DNA of 64,000 nt from Ziziphus jujuba (taxonomy: Eukaryota > Streptophyta > Magnoliopsida > Rosales > Rhamnaceae): NCBI RefSeq assembly GCF_031755915.1, contig NC_083379.1:18151501-18215500 (forward strand), in the 5' to 3' direction. Below, piece by piece: positions 1 through 12,723 of this stretch (position 1 is its first letter; every line of letters begins with the position of its first letter). The notes below the pieces were generated by a model, which was not told where the DNA came from, made no database searches, and worked only from the letters and a program-made list of their open reading frames with translations. The translations under genes were made by a program, and so were the position numbers.

Positions 1-1062
1 AGTTGAAGTTTTTATGGGAAAACCTTAACCCCTAACCAACCTATGATTAGAAACTTTGATATAATGAAGACACAACAATAGGTTATGGATATCCTATTGA
101 TAATTCAAAACTAAAACACTCACTTTCTAATAGTATTTTAGATGTTCAAAGATAACAAAGAGAATTTTTTCTCACAAAATAATTTCTGAATATTATTAAA
201 AATGTGTTCTTCCTAAAAAATAAGCCCTTAAATGGGCTAGAATCACAAAACAATAAAACCCTAAAAACTTATGACAAAATCGGCCAAAAGGATTACGAAA
301 TCAAGCTTGGCTGAATTTTCTCTCTCCTTTTCTAATATAATTTTGATTAATTAATTTTTTTATTTTGAATTAGGAATTAATTAACTTACAATGAAAATAA
401 TAAAAATAACTTTCCTAAGTTGATTTGTCCATAAAATAAATAAATATAAACCAAATAAAAGGCTAATTTCCTAAAACAAAAAGTCAAAATCAAATTAGGA
501 AACAAATTGACTATCTTTCTAACTAAACTGTCTTTGACCAATTTAAGCTCCAAATCATCTTCTATATGCCTTTTAGGATGCCAAATATCATGATCATTGA
601 GTCCCACACGTTGCCCTTGATTGGAACAAAGAGAAAATGTCAATTTAGCAAAATATAGTAAAACTAGCAAATAAAATAGTAATTTTCGACCAAAACTTCT
701 CCTATGCGTACAAGCCCATTTTGTTTGCCTTTGATTCTGCCTTGATTTGATTCCATGACCTCTTAGTGATATTCATTGAATCCATGAAGTGTTGGAGCCA
801 TTTCCTGCTGCCTAGAGTCCATATTGCACGAACATAGCTACTCAGGTCCGTATCGACTTCCACCACTTGGATGCTTAAAATGGGTCTTGTATATTTGGGC
901 ATTGACAACCCCTTTTGAGAAGTAATTACTCCTTATATAAAGGTAGCCAAGTTTTCCTTAAATCTCTTGCCTTGAGCTCTAGCGATTGGTCCGGTCTTCA
1001 TCTGTATCAGGTCAGCACCTCAGTGGGTTGTTGGTTGTATGGGTTCGAACGGATTTGTATCA
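1..1062 (-). mobile_element. Family V gypsy LTR, cut by window edge
   Basis: About 1.06 kb aligns by eye along its length with the LTRs at 11400-12528, 48210-49306, 53374-54509 and 57011-58133. Shared blocks include a stretch around the sequence cctaaccaacct, a TTAATTAATT-rich block near 345-385, and a final block ending in TATCA at 1062. Roughly the first 45 bases of the LTR lie outside the window. Orientation is minus, set by the complete relative at 48210-54509, where the primer-binding site follows the end that begins TGATACGAAC on the plus strand. No family V internal sequence follows 1062, so this is either a solo LTR or the outer end of an element mostly outside the window. The minus-strand open frame at 702-908 is the decayed tail of the family's pol frame, not a separate gene. 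Confidence 0.8.
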
Positions 1063-1985
1063 TAAGGTGTCTTCATGTATGAGCATGCAATATAATTAGT
1101 TAACACCTAGACTAATACTGTCTTCATGCATGAAATTAAAATTTAAATATTTGACACCTAAACTAACTAGACGTTAACATGCATGTCTATTTGGTTCTTT
1201 TATAGACTGGATGCTTCCTTCATTTTTAATATATAACAATAAAAAATAATAATAATAATAATAACAGCCCAAAAATGTTTAGGTGCTTATAGTGAGGTGT
1301 TATGTGATACCCCACTTTTATTAGTAGACTTGTCATTCTTTATCAATATTGTCCCTAATTTAGCTACCGCATTCAGTATGAGATTTTTTGTTCAGAGCAT
1401 CCTAGGAGGTCACTCATTATTGGATTAATTTCACCTAAGTATGCTTAATTTTGGAGTTCTTTTAAACCCTGAAGTCAATCGGTCTAAAAAGACCTTAGCA
1501 TTATGAGAGTAATTATCATTATATTTTAATTATACCTATTTCATAGCTGGACGATGTGGGATTGGACACTCGATAGCTTACCAGTGCCTCTTGCACCCAC
1601 CTACACTGGTTGTCACATGCTAAGAGTTTCACAAATAGAAGCTTCCATAATCATTTCTTATTTGCATTTGAAAATATTTCAATACAAGAATTTCTATCAA
1701 TTTCCTAAAATATTTTCCCCCTCAATTTTTAATAGTGATATTGGAATGCACGTTCTATCATAGTTGAGTGTAAAGATATTCTTCAAAAAATATTATTGTT
1801 CTAGCTAAATCAAGATCTTCATCAATTTCTATGCCAATTTTCAAATGTGAGGACTACGAATTTTTGTGTATTAAAATGAAGAAATTTATATATCCCAACA
1901 TTTCTGGGATATTATCGAGATTGGAATTAAATATCTAATTTATAGCTCAACCTCTATTGGTTTTAATGAGAGAAAGTTAACGAAA
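1063..1985. other. Unassigned intergenic stretch
   Basis: No coding sequence is recognised. The stretch contains an (AAT)n microsatellite at about 1246-1263 and two similar blocks with CACCTAAACTAA-like wording near 1100-1165. The 69-codon frame at 1554-1763 has no recognisable motif. Part of this could be the decayed LTR and leader of the Copia A element that starts near 1986, but no paired LTR was found to prove it. Confidence 0.4.
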
Positions 1986-2757
1986 ATTTCAAAAAGAGAT
2001 TCAAAGGTATTATGTATTCTACACCAAGCCGTAGTAGATAAATTTATCTTCGAATCATGAGTGCAACAAGTGCCAAGGAAGTGTGGGATGTTTTATAGGA
2101 AGAGTTTAATGGCAATGAAAAATTGTGCACTTCCAAACTACAAACTCTTAGAAAAGAGTTTAAAAATTTGAAGATAAAAGAATTTGACAATGCTAAAGAT
2201 TACCACTCTAGAATTAAAGAGTTGACGAATCAAATGAACACATAAAGGGAAGATATTTCTGATAAGAAAACTGTTGAGAAAAATTTGATTACTATTACTA
2301 AAAAATATGAAGCAATAGTGATTGTTATTGAAGAATTAGAAGATAATTCTCAACTTTTAGTAATAGAGTTGATAGGTTCTTTACAAGCTTTTGAATAAAG
2401 ATTAAGTACCTACAATGGAAAGTTTGTTGAGAGTGCATTTCAATCTAAATCTAATACACCCTATCAAAAATCAAAAAATGAAGGGAAAAAAATAGAAGAT
2501 AAATTTTAGATGAGAAAACTCTAAATTGATGTATAAAAAAAGAGTTCAAATTATTCTCCTTATGGTATCTGTAAAAAAGTCAAACAATTTAGAGAAGGAT
2601 TACTAGTTTCGTGATAAACCGTAATGTTAGAATTGTAAGAAATTTTGGCCACAATGAAAAATATTATCAATTTATAGCAAATCATAAAGTTTTTTTTTTA
2701 AAACAAAGAAGACGCTGGAATTCTTTTTTTGCTTGCCAAGCTACAACGGATGTAAAA
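1986..2757 (+). pseudogene. Copia A gag remnant, UBN2-type
   Basis: Conceptual translation gives a degenerate Ty1/Copia gag. A UBN2-like core contains TSAKEVWDVL followed by stretches such as KLQTLRKEFKNLKIKEFDN and DYHSRIKELTNQM, spanning about 2040-2240. A coiled region runs to about 2460. A ruined zinc-knuckle region lies near 2570-2660 and FFACQATTDVKN is reached near 2757. Several in-frame stops and frame changes show it is dead. Gag would form the cytoplasmic virus-like particle. The frame is interrupted at 2759/2760 by Copia B, and the expected next part, the protease start, resumes at 7072. No LTR for this element is recognised. Confidence 0.75.
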
Positions 2758-2759
2758 AA

Positions 2760-3450
2760 TGTTAGAGAATCATGGCATTGTTAGCCATGAACATAAGCAA
2801 ACCTCGAGACCTAGGTGCCTCGGCCTAGGTGTTGCTTCCTAAGCTTGTTTTTTGTATTTTGTTCAAGCCAAATTTTGTGTAATCTAGGCTTGTTAAGTTA
2901 GTACACAAAGACACCAAAATGGTTTAATAAATGTGTATTAGCTAAATTAGGGTTTTAGGAAACCTAAGCACCTTGATGATATGGAAGCACCTTGGTGAGT
3001 AGTTGTTGACATAGAACTAAACCATTTGGCCTCCCTCTCCTCCAATACATGTGAAGACATATGGCATCAAGCATGAAGACTAATTCAACATGAAGTACTC
3101 AATAAGGCTATAACACTTGTCAACACCTTATGAAGCATATGATGAAGCTACCTTCACACATTTGCTTACTTCACCATGAAGGACTTGAAAACTATTGGTG
3201 CATAGGATAGGCCATAGTGTGCTTTCACACCGCTTTTGTAAGCTATAGATCTACAAACATTTAACGAATATGTGATTTTGGTTTTTTGGAAAATACCTTA
3301 GTTGTCTTTTGAAAATAAGAGAAACCTTGCTCAAAAGAAACCCTTTTCCAGCAGCTTATTCAAACCAAGCCGACCAAATCACTTTCAAAAATCAATTTCC
3401 AACAATCTGAAAACCTTGTTCTCTTTAGATTAACCTTTCCTAATCTTTCA
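2760..3450 (+). repeat. Copia B 5' LTR
   Basis: This 691-bp direct repeat is matched by 6353-7066. It starts TGTTAGAG and ends CTTTCA, so it keeps TG...CA ends. It contains TATAGAT-like and polyadenylation-like AT blocks, but I do not assign a promoter. Small indels and substitutions separate the two copies, indicating an insertion of moderate age. Confidence 0.9.
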
Positions 3451-3452
3451 AA

Positions 3453-3466
3453 TTGGTATCAGAGCT
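3453..3466 (+). other. Copia B primer-binding site
   Basis: TTGGTATCAGAGCT lies three bases after the 5' LTR. It is complementary to the 3' end of plant initiator tRNA-Met, the usual primer for plant Copia reverse transcription. It fixes the plus orientation of the element. Confidence 0.85.
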
Positions 3467-3526
3467 GTCTTTCTTCAATCCTTTGCTAAGACCAAGTAAG
3501 AATTCAAAGAGCACCAACTGGTTTCA

Positions 3527-6358
3527 ATGATCATAAATGTTTTATATGTACCAAATCTGTCCAAGAATTTGTTAACTGTGCCATATCTTATGAAGAAAGG
3601 ATACACTTTGAAATTCTTAGATACATGTTGTGAAATATCTAAGGATAAAAAAGTTATATTACTTGTACATATGAAGAATAATAGCCTTGTAATTGATTTT
3701 AATCAACAAAATCAATTGGCTATGAGTACCAAGGTCTAAGAAGAATAAGAGTTATGGAATAGAAGGCTCGGTCACTGCAACTATGCCACCATAAAGCAAA
3801 TGCAAACTCAACAATTTGTTGAGAATTTACTACAAATCCAAGAAGTTGAAGCTGTATGCCAAACTTGTCAACTTGGCAAGCTCCAAAGACAAACCTTTCC
3901 TTAGACAACTTTCGGCAAGGCAAAAGAAAAGCTACAATTAGTGCACTCAAATTTATGTGGACTGATGAATGAAACAACTTATGCTGGGAGGAGGTATTTT
4001 GTCATCTTTATTGATGATTATTCAAAAAAATGTTGGATCTACTTCCTTAAACAAAAATCAAAGGTAGCAGCCACGTTTGAATAATTCAAAACACTTATAG
4101 AGAACCAAGCTCAAACAATCATCAAGGTAATCTGAACCGATAATGGAGGTGAATACATTTCAAAGACTTTCCAAGATATTTACAAACAAAGTGGCATCAC
4201 ACATCAACTTACAACTCCATACACACCATAACAAAATGGAGTTATTGAAAGGAAGAATAGAACCATCATGGAAATGTCAAGATACTTGCTGTTTGAAAAG
4301 AGTATACTAAAGAAATTTTGGGCCGAAGCTGCCAACATAAGTGTATACCTTCTAAATTGACTTCCAAGTAAGGCAATTGAGTCCAAAACTCAAAATGAAT
4401 TGTGGTATGGCTTTAAACCCTCAATTTCTCATTTAAAAATCTTTGGAAATATTTGTTATATGCATGTACATGACACCGAAAGGTCGAAGCTAGACAAGAA
4501 AGCAAATATTGGCATTCTTATTGGCTATAGCTCAGTTTCAAAAGGCTATATGATATATGATGTGTCAAGGATACAGGTTGTTATCTCTAGAGATGTTGTC
4601 ATAGATGAGAACTCATATTGAAATTGGAAGGAGCATAAAGCGAAGGCAACTACTTATATTCAATCAAGAATTCCTTCCACGGATCAAAGTGAACTTGATG
4701 TTGTCAAGGATGATGAAGATGATGATCTAGCCAATAAAGACTATTTTGGCAAAAGAGTTACAGAAACAATTAGTGAACTTTATGAAAGAGCAAGCATGGT
4801 AACACCTGATCCAATAAGATACAACAAAGCTGCACAGCACAAGGAATGACAAGTTGCAATGAAAGAGGAGCTTTACATGTTAGAAAAGAACAAAACATGG
4901 AGTTTGGTGCTGAGACCTAGTGATAGGCATGTTATAGTTGTTAAATGGGTTTTCAAAACCAAACTAAACCCTGATGGTACCTTAAACATACACAAAGCAA
5001 GATTAGTTGTGAAAGGATATGTCTAACAATATGGATTAGATTAAATGGAGACTTTTGCATCGGTGGCAAGACATGAAACTGTTCGGCTACTTCTAGCATA
5101 TGCAGCCAATAATTCTTAGAAAATATACCATTTGGATGTGAAATCAGCATTTTTAAATGGTATATTAGAAGAAGAAGTCTATGTTAAGCAATCTAAAGGT
5201 TTTTTCAAAGAAGGAGAGGAGGAGAAAGTGTACAAGCTTCATAAAGCTTTGTACGAGGCTCAAACAAGCTTCAAAAGCTTGGTATGCAAGAATTGATGAT
5301 TTTCTAACTCATGAAGGTTTTTCAAGAAGTGAAAATGAGCCTACCTCTACATCAAGCTAAATCACATGAAGATAAAATGGTAATCTCTCTTTATATTGAC
5401 GATTTGTTCATAACAGGTTGCAATACCAAAGCCATCCAAAGTTTAAAAACAAAGTGAAGCAAACCTTCAAGATGTTTGGTCTTGGCTTAGTGAATTATTT
5501 CCTAGGTTTAGAGATCAAACAAACAAATAAAGGCATATTTCTATCTCAAGAGTGATATGCTTTAAACCTGCTTGATAAGTTTCAACTAGAAAATGCAAAG
5601 TTTGTTGAAACACCAATGATTCAAAATGCCAAGTTTGAACTCAATGATGGATATGAAAAGTGAATAGTTCGGTTTATAGAAGTTTGATAGGAAGCTTGCT
5701 TTATTTATGTGGATCAAGACCTAATATCATGTATGCTATAAGTGTATTATCAAGATTCATGAGAGCTTCATCTTAGAACCATTACCAAGCTACAAAGAGA
5801 GTTCTAAGGTATGTGAAAGGCATTGCCAACTATGGAATTCTATACAAGCATGGCAAAATTTGTGAGCTAGTTGACTATTGTAATAGTGATAGTGATTGGG
5901 CTAGTAGATTGGAAGACATGTAACGTACCTCTGACTACTTATTCGTGCTTGATTCAGGTCCATTTTCTTGGAGTTCATAGAAGCAAGCAACTATAGCTCA
6001 ATCAACAACATAAGTTGAATACATTTCAGCGGCAGCAGCATCAAACCAAGCAATTTGGCTAAGGAAATTGCTTGATGACTTAAGTTGCATACAAACAAAT
6101 GCAACCACCATTTATTGCAACAATACTTCAGCCCTTTCTATTACTAAAAATCCAGTACAACATAGAAGAATAAAACATATCCTTGTGAAGTACCATAGTA
6201 TCCGAGAGGCTGAAAGAAATATGGAAACAAACATGATGCATTGCTCCACTGAAGATCATCTCGCGGACATTCTTACAAAAATCTTACATAAAGAAAGACT
6301 TCAAAAGCTTAAGAGTATGCTATATATCATGCCTAACATTGCTAAGGAGGAGTGTTAG
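3527..6358 (+). pseudogene. Copia B pol: protease tail, integrase, RT, RNase H
   Basis: Order and content are those of Ty1/Copia pol. The protease C-terminal region (VLYVPNLSKNLLTV) is at about 3535-3590. The GAG-pre-integrase region has RRLGHCNYATIKQM and CQTCQLGK at about 3760-3890. The integrase core has FIDDYSKKCWIYFLK, TDNGGEY and a TPQNGV-like motif with a stop at Q (about 4000-4250). The reverse transcriptase has WVFKTKLNPDGT, KARLVVKGY and [12 protein letters not shown] (about 4940-5160). The RNase H/C-terminal part has [16 protein letters not shown] and ends with HCSTEDHLADILTK (about 6240-6290). Dozens of stops and frameshifts interrupt it, and the region of the RT active site near 5390 reads only in pieces. 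The protease catalytic start is missing. The longest open piece, 6068-6358, is the RNase H tail. Confidence 0.9.
6342..6352 (+). other. Copia B polypurine tract
   Basis: CTAAGGAGGAG lies directly before the 3' LTR start, the expected plus-strand priming site. Confidence 0.7.
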
Positions 6359-7066
6359 AGAATCATGGCATTGTTAGCCATGAACATAAGCAAACTCGAG
6401 AGCTAGGTGCCTTGGTCGAGGGGTTGCTTCCTAAGCTTGTTTTTTGTATTTTGTTTGTATTTTGTTCAAGCCAAATTTTGTGTAATTAAGGCTAGCTAAG
6501 TTGGTGCACAAGACACCAAAATGTTTCAATTATTGTGTATTAGCTAAATTAGGGTTTAAGGAAACCTAAGCACCTTGGTGACTAGGATGATGACTTGGAT
6601 AGCTACTTGTTGACATGGAACTAAACCATTTAGCCTCCCTCTGCTCCAATACATGTGGAGACATGTGGCATCATGCATATGGATTACTTCAACATAAAGT
6701 GCTCAATAAAGCAGCAACACTTGTCAGCACCTTATGAAGCATGTGATGAAGTTACCTTTACACATGTGCTAACTTCACCATGAAGGACATGAAAAATATT
6801 GGTGCATAGGATCGGCCATAGTGTGATTTCACACCACTTCTGTAAGCTATATATATGTACAAACATTTCAATGAATATGTGATTTTGGCTTTTGGAAAAT
6901 ACCTTAGTTTTCCTTTCGAAAACAAGAGAAAAACAAAACTGGCCTTGCTAGAAATTTTTTTCTAGTAGCTTATTCAAACCAAGCACGGCACATCACTTTT
7001 ATAAATCAATTTCCACCAATCGAAAAAACCTTGTTCTCTTTAGATTGACATTGCTCTAATTTTTCA
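6353..7066 (+). repeat. Copia B 3' LTR
   Basis: This 714-bp partner of 2760-3450 has the same TGTTAGAG start and an end at TTTTCA. Length differences are small insertions, including a repeated TTTTGTATTTTG segment near 6440-6465. Confidence 0.9.
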
Positions 7067-7071
7067 AAAAA

Positions 7072-7170
7072 TAACAAATGGTATATTAATAGTGGCTATA
7101 GTAATCACATGACTAGTGATGCAAATATTTTTTTGCAATATTGACAAATAATGTAAATTACAAGTCAGAT
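7072..7170 (+). pseudogene. Copia A protease start, after the Copia B insertion
   Basis: Translation right after the target duplication reads KWYINSGYSNHMTSD, matching the Copia aspartic protease motif W(Y/L)(I/L)DSG.S.HMT. The catalytic D of DSG is changed to N. It continues the frame left open by the gag remnant ending at 2757, so Copia B landed at the gag-protease junction. Similarity fades after about 7170. Confidence 0.7.
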
Positions 7171-7911
7171 TGGGAAAATACTAATGGAAGCAAGTGGAAA
7201 TGGCTTTGAGATGTGGGAGAAGACTTCTCACGAATTAGCACATCCACTTCCAAGTACTAAGCAACTTTGCATACCTAAAAAATAAAGGACAAGGAATCCA
7301 TCAAAGAATAAGCTTGAAAATAGGTGAAAAAAGTAGGAGGAAGTGTTCGATGCACAAATTCCAAGGAATGGGGCCATAAGGCCACTTATAAATAGGCCAA
7401 ACTGAGCCTAAAAGAGTAAGGCTTCTTCCAATCAAGCTGTAATTTCAAAGTCAATAGTTGCAGCTTTAAGCACATCAAATCAGCCCCTACAAACTCAAAC
7501 AATTTGACTGGTTAAAGATTTCATCTTCTAGTCTATAGGGTTACTTTCCATTAATTTTCAGTCCTTGTTTTCAGAATTCCATTAATTTTCTTTTCATTCA
7601 AGAAGCATCGGGTTCAATTGCAAGCTCTTCAATAAACAATTCTAGCAAAGGTAAAGGTAAAGGAGGAAGATTTAAAAGAGGTTAGAGTCAAAGGCAATGG
7701 ATTGCAATCAAGCCACTTTAACTTAAGCCAATTAAGTAACTAAACCCAACCCACACTAGCTCAACCAACATATGGTAAATTATAATTTTTGTAATTTACT
7801 TTGTTGAACATGTCTCTTATATTTGTGGCACCCTCATATGAATATAGTCAGTATTAAGTTTAATGAGATGCATGGAAGGCATGAGTTTAGCTATAGGTAT
7901 TGCAATAGGAA
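7171..7911. other. Unassigned, possibly decayed retroelement
   Basis: No intact gene. Around 7640-7710 a broken frame contains GKGKGGRFKRG and, after a stop, SQRQWIA, which recalls the basic region before a Copia gag zinc knuckle. The knuckle itself was not found, so this is only a suggestion. The stretch ends at the AGGAA target site of the following solo LTR. Confidence 0.3.
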
Positions 7912-10734
7912 TGATAGGACCCATCAGCTCATCCCGCCTAATGAAGTCCCACTAGACAATCCCTAAAGGATATCCAATGGAACGGCACTTAAAACATGGA
8001 CAATGAACAACATACATTAGCAATAATACCTTAACATATATATAAATAAAACCACAACAACATAAAAATCCATAATCGGCCTATTGTACCATAGGCCATA
8101 ACTACATATGTATGTAATATGGTCTCTACTGAGTCCAATATTTAGATTAGAATATTCTAAGAGTGTTAACAAAGTTTAAAAGTATAAATAAATAATAAAT
8201 GAGTCCGAAAAGATAAGGGCAAAAATCAAGAAAGAATAAATATTGCTACTGTCGTAGAAAGAATGAAGTGACAAGTGGTGCACGAGGTAGACTGTTGTTA
8301 ACTGCCTAGACCTATGAGAATGAATTTAAAATAATAAAACGTAAGATAAAGAAATCTCAGTGAGTGGTATAGTATAATAGAAAAATAATAATTTATTTCT
8401 GTAAAACTTTCTCTCAAAACCTCTCGTTCCACTCGTTTGAAAAGTTTCTCGTTTAAAAATCGTTTCATAAAACATAAACTTGTACCCTAATTTAATATCA
8501 TAGAAATCGATACTCAAAGGTATAAAGTGAACGATCAATACAATATTGCAAAATATCTTAGTCAAGATATAAATATTGAGTATAAAATATTATAACCAAA
8601 ATTTCATGAAATAATTATGAAATTGTAGTAATAACCACCATATTTGAAAACTATCAATATACTCAAAACATATACAATGTACCATATGATATACTATACT
8701 ATAGGATACATCCACCTTACGACCCTCAACATACGAATGATATCGTGGAAATACTAAACCGTCGGGATGTACCCAACCTCATGGTCCATGGTAATAATAA
8801 ACATGTGGGTTGGACCCAACCTCATGGCACCGTGACAATAATAAACCATTAGGATAAACCCAGCCTCATGGTCCCTGGCAATAATAAGCCGTCGGGATGA
8901 ACATAATCTCACGGCACCGTGGCAAACCGCGTGTGCTATAATATAATATTGATCCAAGACACTGGTACTATATGGTACATCAATTAAAAATAAACAATAC
9001 AGTATCCTTAAAATAATCTTGTAAGATCATATATACTTTTCCAAACAATACTGTATCATAATCATAATTTAATATTCAAATTCAACCACTTATTTAAATA
9101 TTTCAAAACTTTCATATCATTAGTTCATGCTATAACCAGAAATACCATAGTGAAATATATCCACCATAAACCAATTTTAAGCACATATAATTATTAAATA
9201 TTTGAACATGCTTAAAATTATATAATTTTCAATCTGCAATCACAAATCAATTATTTTTCAAAATAATTTAAAACCTCAATTCAAATATTGAGATATTTAA
9301 ATAACATGATTCATAAGTTCACTATGAACTCATCAGAGTTAGAAACCATTTAAAATTTTATCAAAATCCACAAAAAATAATAACACATATATGTAGATGC
9401 TAATATTCAAATATTCATAAAGTAAATCATTAAATCAAATGATATGTACGTAAAATAAAAAAAATCATATATATTATACTACGTGCCTAAATCATTTTAA
9501 ATAATATAACCACTCACAATACTGTAGACGCTCACTCTTGCTCCCCTACAGGATCGCTTCCAAGCTCAACTCGAGTGCCTATAATATAATAAAATTTTTC
9601 TCAAGCTCCAATAACTAAAGCAAAAACACTTGTGTGACCTAAATATCTTAAAATAATTTATACCACTGTAAAATTACATAAATTGGACACCGAATGGTCC
9701 AATTATACTGCGTGCCCTTGGGATCCGATACCCAAAATTGGGGCTTTTCACCGAAAGGCTAATATTTCAAAATTGAACCTTCTAATAAGTCATAATAATA
9801 TTTAATTTCACTAATCCAACTTTAATTTTACTCAATTTGACTAATTTTTTCCAAATACAGTCCCAATTTTTCAGGCATTTAACCAATTAACCTAAAAAAA
9901 GAAAATTTATCAAACGATGTCCAAAATTCACAAATATTATATCTACAAAAAGCCCAAGAGATAAAAAACACAATGTTGTGCTCAACTTGGTCCAAAAGTT
10001 CTTCTGGTGGTTGGAAAACTTGGTACTCCTTGTTGTCATATCTCTCAAACGGTGAAGAACTTGAGAAAAAGGAGCACAGAAATGAGTTCAGAGGGTCTAA
10101 AAATTATAGGATAGGTGTATGGGTTGGCCTAGAATGGCCGAAAAATTTGAAAATCAGGTGACCCACCTCATCGGTCGCCGTCAACTTTGCCGGCTAAATT
10201 TGGGCACGTCCACCGACCGTTTGTCCTAAAATTTCATGGCTAAGCTCGCTGCCATGTGGACTTCCTCTTAGGGTGGTGCATGTATATAGTGGGGCCAAAA
10301 TGGTCAAAAATGGCAATGACCCAGTTGGATGGTAAATGGGTTCAAAACGACCCAGTTCGAACCCACAGGTCTGAGGAGGAATTTCTTGTGGTTTGGGAGA
10401 CAAAACGGGTATTTTAGGATTTGTATCTTGTTTGATATGGTTCTCAAGATTTATATAGAGCCTTGGGCTGCTAAGAGATAAAAACTTGGGATTGATCTGG
10501 ACACTGATATAAAACTGATGATTAAAATTTCTTGGAACCATAACTTTTATCTGTAACTTAGAATTTGGCATGCCGCTAGTCTATGAACTTGTATCGACGA
10601 GTTCTACACAATGATAGGTTAGTTAAACCAAATATATTGACCATTGAAAAAGTCAACTTAGGACCCATATATAGTCCACTTGGTCAAACTTGGTCAAATC
10701 TATGCAACAGATTATTTTGGTACGGGTTGTTACA
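7912..10734 (-). mobile_element. Solo LTR of the Tekay-like family
   Basis: This 2.8-kb segment is the reverse complement of the LTRs at 12724-16164 and 20267-23437. On the plus strand it begins TGATAGGACC and ends with the complement of TGTAACAACCCGTACC. It is flanked by a perfect 5-bp duplication AGGAA (7907-7911 and 10735-10739) with no internal sequence, so it is a solo LTR left by LTR-LTR recombination. It is shorter than its relatives mainly because it has fewer copies of the 42-bp minisatellite (remnant at about 8750-8930). The frame at 10194-10571 and others inside it are LTR sequence, not genes. Confidence 0.93.
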
Positions 10735-10739
10735 AGGAA

Positions 10740-11399
10740 GATGAAGAGACTTAAATAGCTGTATTGGCAAATGCATAAACAATAAAACCAAAAGAGGATG
10801 ACCAAGCACTTGCAAACCAACTAAAGGAAAGGGGAAAAGTCCAGCAGCGTATAAATTTGACTTTGATTTTTGAACGTTTTAGACAGTTTTGGTGACGCTG
10901 AGACTTTGACTTTTGAAGTTTTTGGAAGGTTTTGGTTATGTTGAGATCATCGGTATTTTTGCATATTTTGATAGATTTTTTGATGTGAAGGCCAATTAAT
11001 TTTATTGATGTAAATATTAAGTGGAAAAATGTAAAGTTTTTGAGTACTATTTTGAAGGTGTAGGTTTGTATTTGTGTTAGCCAATAGGGTAGACATATGG
11101 TGGATATGTGGTATATATAATTGACAGATATAGATATGACAGTTTTTGGTATCTGATATTAATGGTTATATGATATAGTACTTCTATATAAACAAGCTTG
11201 GATCTATTTAAGTTATTATTGATTTCTCATATTGACATCTTTAATTCATTTGATAATTTGTTTTATTCTAGGATTTTATGAATAGGATTTAAACTTGTAA
11301 TATGCATGAGTTGATCAAGTATAAATTTAAGTTCATAATAGTAAATTTATGCACTGGATGCAAGATAAACTCCCACATCCTAACATTCAATTTACACAT
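10740..11399. other. Unassigned intergenic stretch
   Basis: AT-rich DNA without a recognisable coding motif. It is the right-hand flank of the solo LTR and ends at the CACAT target site of the next one. Confidence 0.4.
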
Positions 11400-12528
11400 T
11401 GATACGAACCTAGGTCGACTCGTACCTAAACCCGTATTATATTAGCCTGGGATCGAAAAATTAAGTTCAAGTTCTTATGGAAACCTCAACCCTTAATAAC
11501 CTATGACTAGAAACCTTGGTATATAATGAAGATGCGACAATAGGTGATGGATGTCCTATTGATAAGTCAAACTAAAACACTCACTCTCTAATGGTGTTTT
11601 AGGTGTTTAAAGAGAATTAAAACAATTCTATCTCATAAATAAATTTCTAAATAATATGTAAGCTGATTTCTCATTGAAAATAAGGCCTTAAATAGGCTTT
11701 GAAAGAACAAAATAAAACCCTAAAAGACAAGCCAAAACCGGCCAAATAGAATAAGAAACCTTGCGTAGCTGATTTTCACACTCTTTTCCTAAACTAATTA
11801 TATTAATTAATTCCTTTATTTTGAATTAGGAATTAATTAATTTACAATCAAAATAATAAAATTATAAATTTTATAAGTTGATTTGTCCAGCAAGTGAACA
11901 AATAAAAACCAAAATAAAATATAGTTTCCTAAAATAAGTCAAATTCAAATTAGGAAACTAGTTGACTAGTTTGACCACTAACCTATCTTTGACCAATTTC
12001 CAGCTTGTAAAGGCTCCAAATCAGCTCCAATGTGCCATGTACGATGCCATATAGAATTAATTATGAGTGCCATGTGTTTCCATTGATGAGAACAAAGAAA
12101 AAATGCTTAATCACCAAAATACAGCAAAGCTAGTGGCAAATACAGCAAATTCGGACAAAAATGTCTTCCAGTGCAAATGGCCTCTTTGGTTGCCTTTGCT
12201 TCTGCCTCGACTTGTTTCCTTGACTTTTTAGTAATATCAATTGAATTCAAAAGGTGTTGAACCCATTCCTTACTGCCCAGAGTCCGTAGATGTACTAAAA
12301 CAGCTATCCGTATTCATATCAACTTTCACCACTTGGATGCATGGAACAGGCTTTGGTTCTTTGGATATTGTCATGCCCTCTTGAACTTGAATCACACCTT
12401 GGACAAAGCTAACCAGATTGCCTTTGAATTTCCTAGTTTGTACCCTAGTGATTAGTCTTGTCTTCATTTGTAAAGGATCAGCACCCCAGCGGGTGGTTAG
12501 TTGTACGGGTACGGGCGGATTCTCATCA
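11400..12528 (-). mobile_element. Solo LTR of family V
   Basis: This 1129-bp copy starts TGATACGAACC and ends TCTCATCA, and is flanked by a perfect 5-bp duplication CACAT (11395-11399 and 12529-12533). With no internal region on either side it is a solo LTR. On the minus strand, 12270-12602 carries the decayed pol tail of the family, including FVQGVIQVQEG and PCIQVVKV, also seen in the copy at 57011-58133. The last part of that open frame lies in flanking DNA. Confidence 0.92.
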
Positions 12529-12723
12529 CACATGTTCCACCAACAAGGCTTATAAAAAAATGTAAACCCAACAAGGTTACATACCAAGGAACATGGTGAC
12601 ATAGAACACTAAGGTATTCAAGATATAACTAAGCATGTAGCATTGTTTTAATGTAGCTAAGAAGGCCAAACTCCCAACTCTCTTCTAATGTATCACCAAC
12701 AGACAAAAGTTACATGCTTAAAA

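Larger units (their letters stand above)
2760..7066 (+). mobile_element. Copia B, complete but degenerate LTR retrotransposon
   Basis: A 4.3-kb Ty1/Copia element bounded by two direct LTRs, both beginning TGTTAGAGAATCATGG, and by the 5-bp target duplication AAAAA (2755-2759 and 7067-7071). The duplication is low-complexity, so weak alone, but both LTR ends and the reading-frame logic of the interrupted host element agree with it. A tRNA-Met-type primer site follows the 5' LTR and a purine tract precedes the 3' LTR. Gag is absent: the leader runs from the primer site to the end of the protease within about 75 bp. The element was therefore non-autonomous for gag, or lost it by deletion. Many stops in pol show it is inactive. 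Confidence 0.9.

Noticed and set aside
3453..3466. tRNA-Met-like sequence as a tRNA gene
   Set aside because: Only the short primer-binding complement is present, next to an LTR; no cloverleaf. The same applies at 16168, 53358 and 54658.
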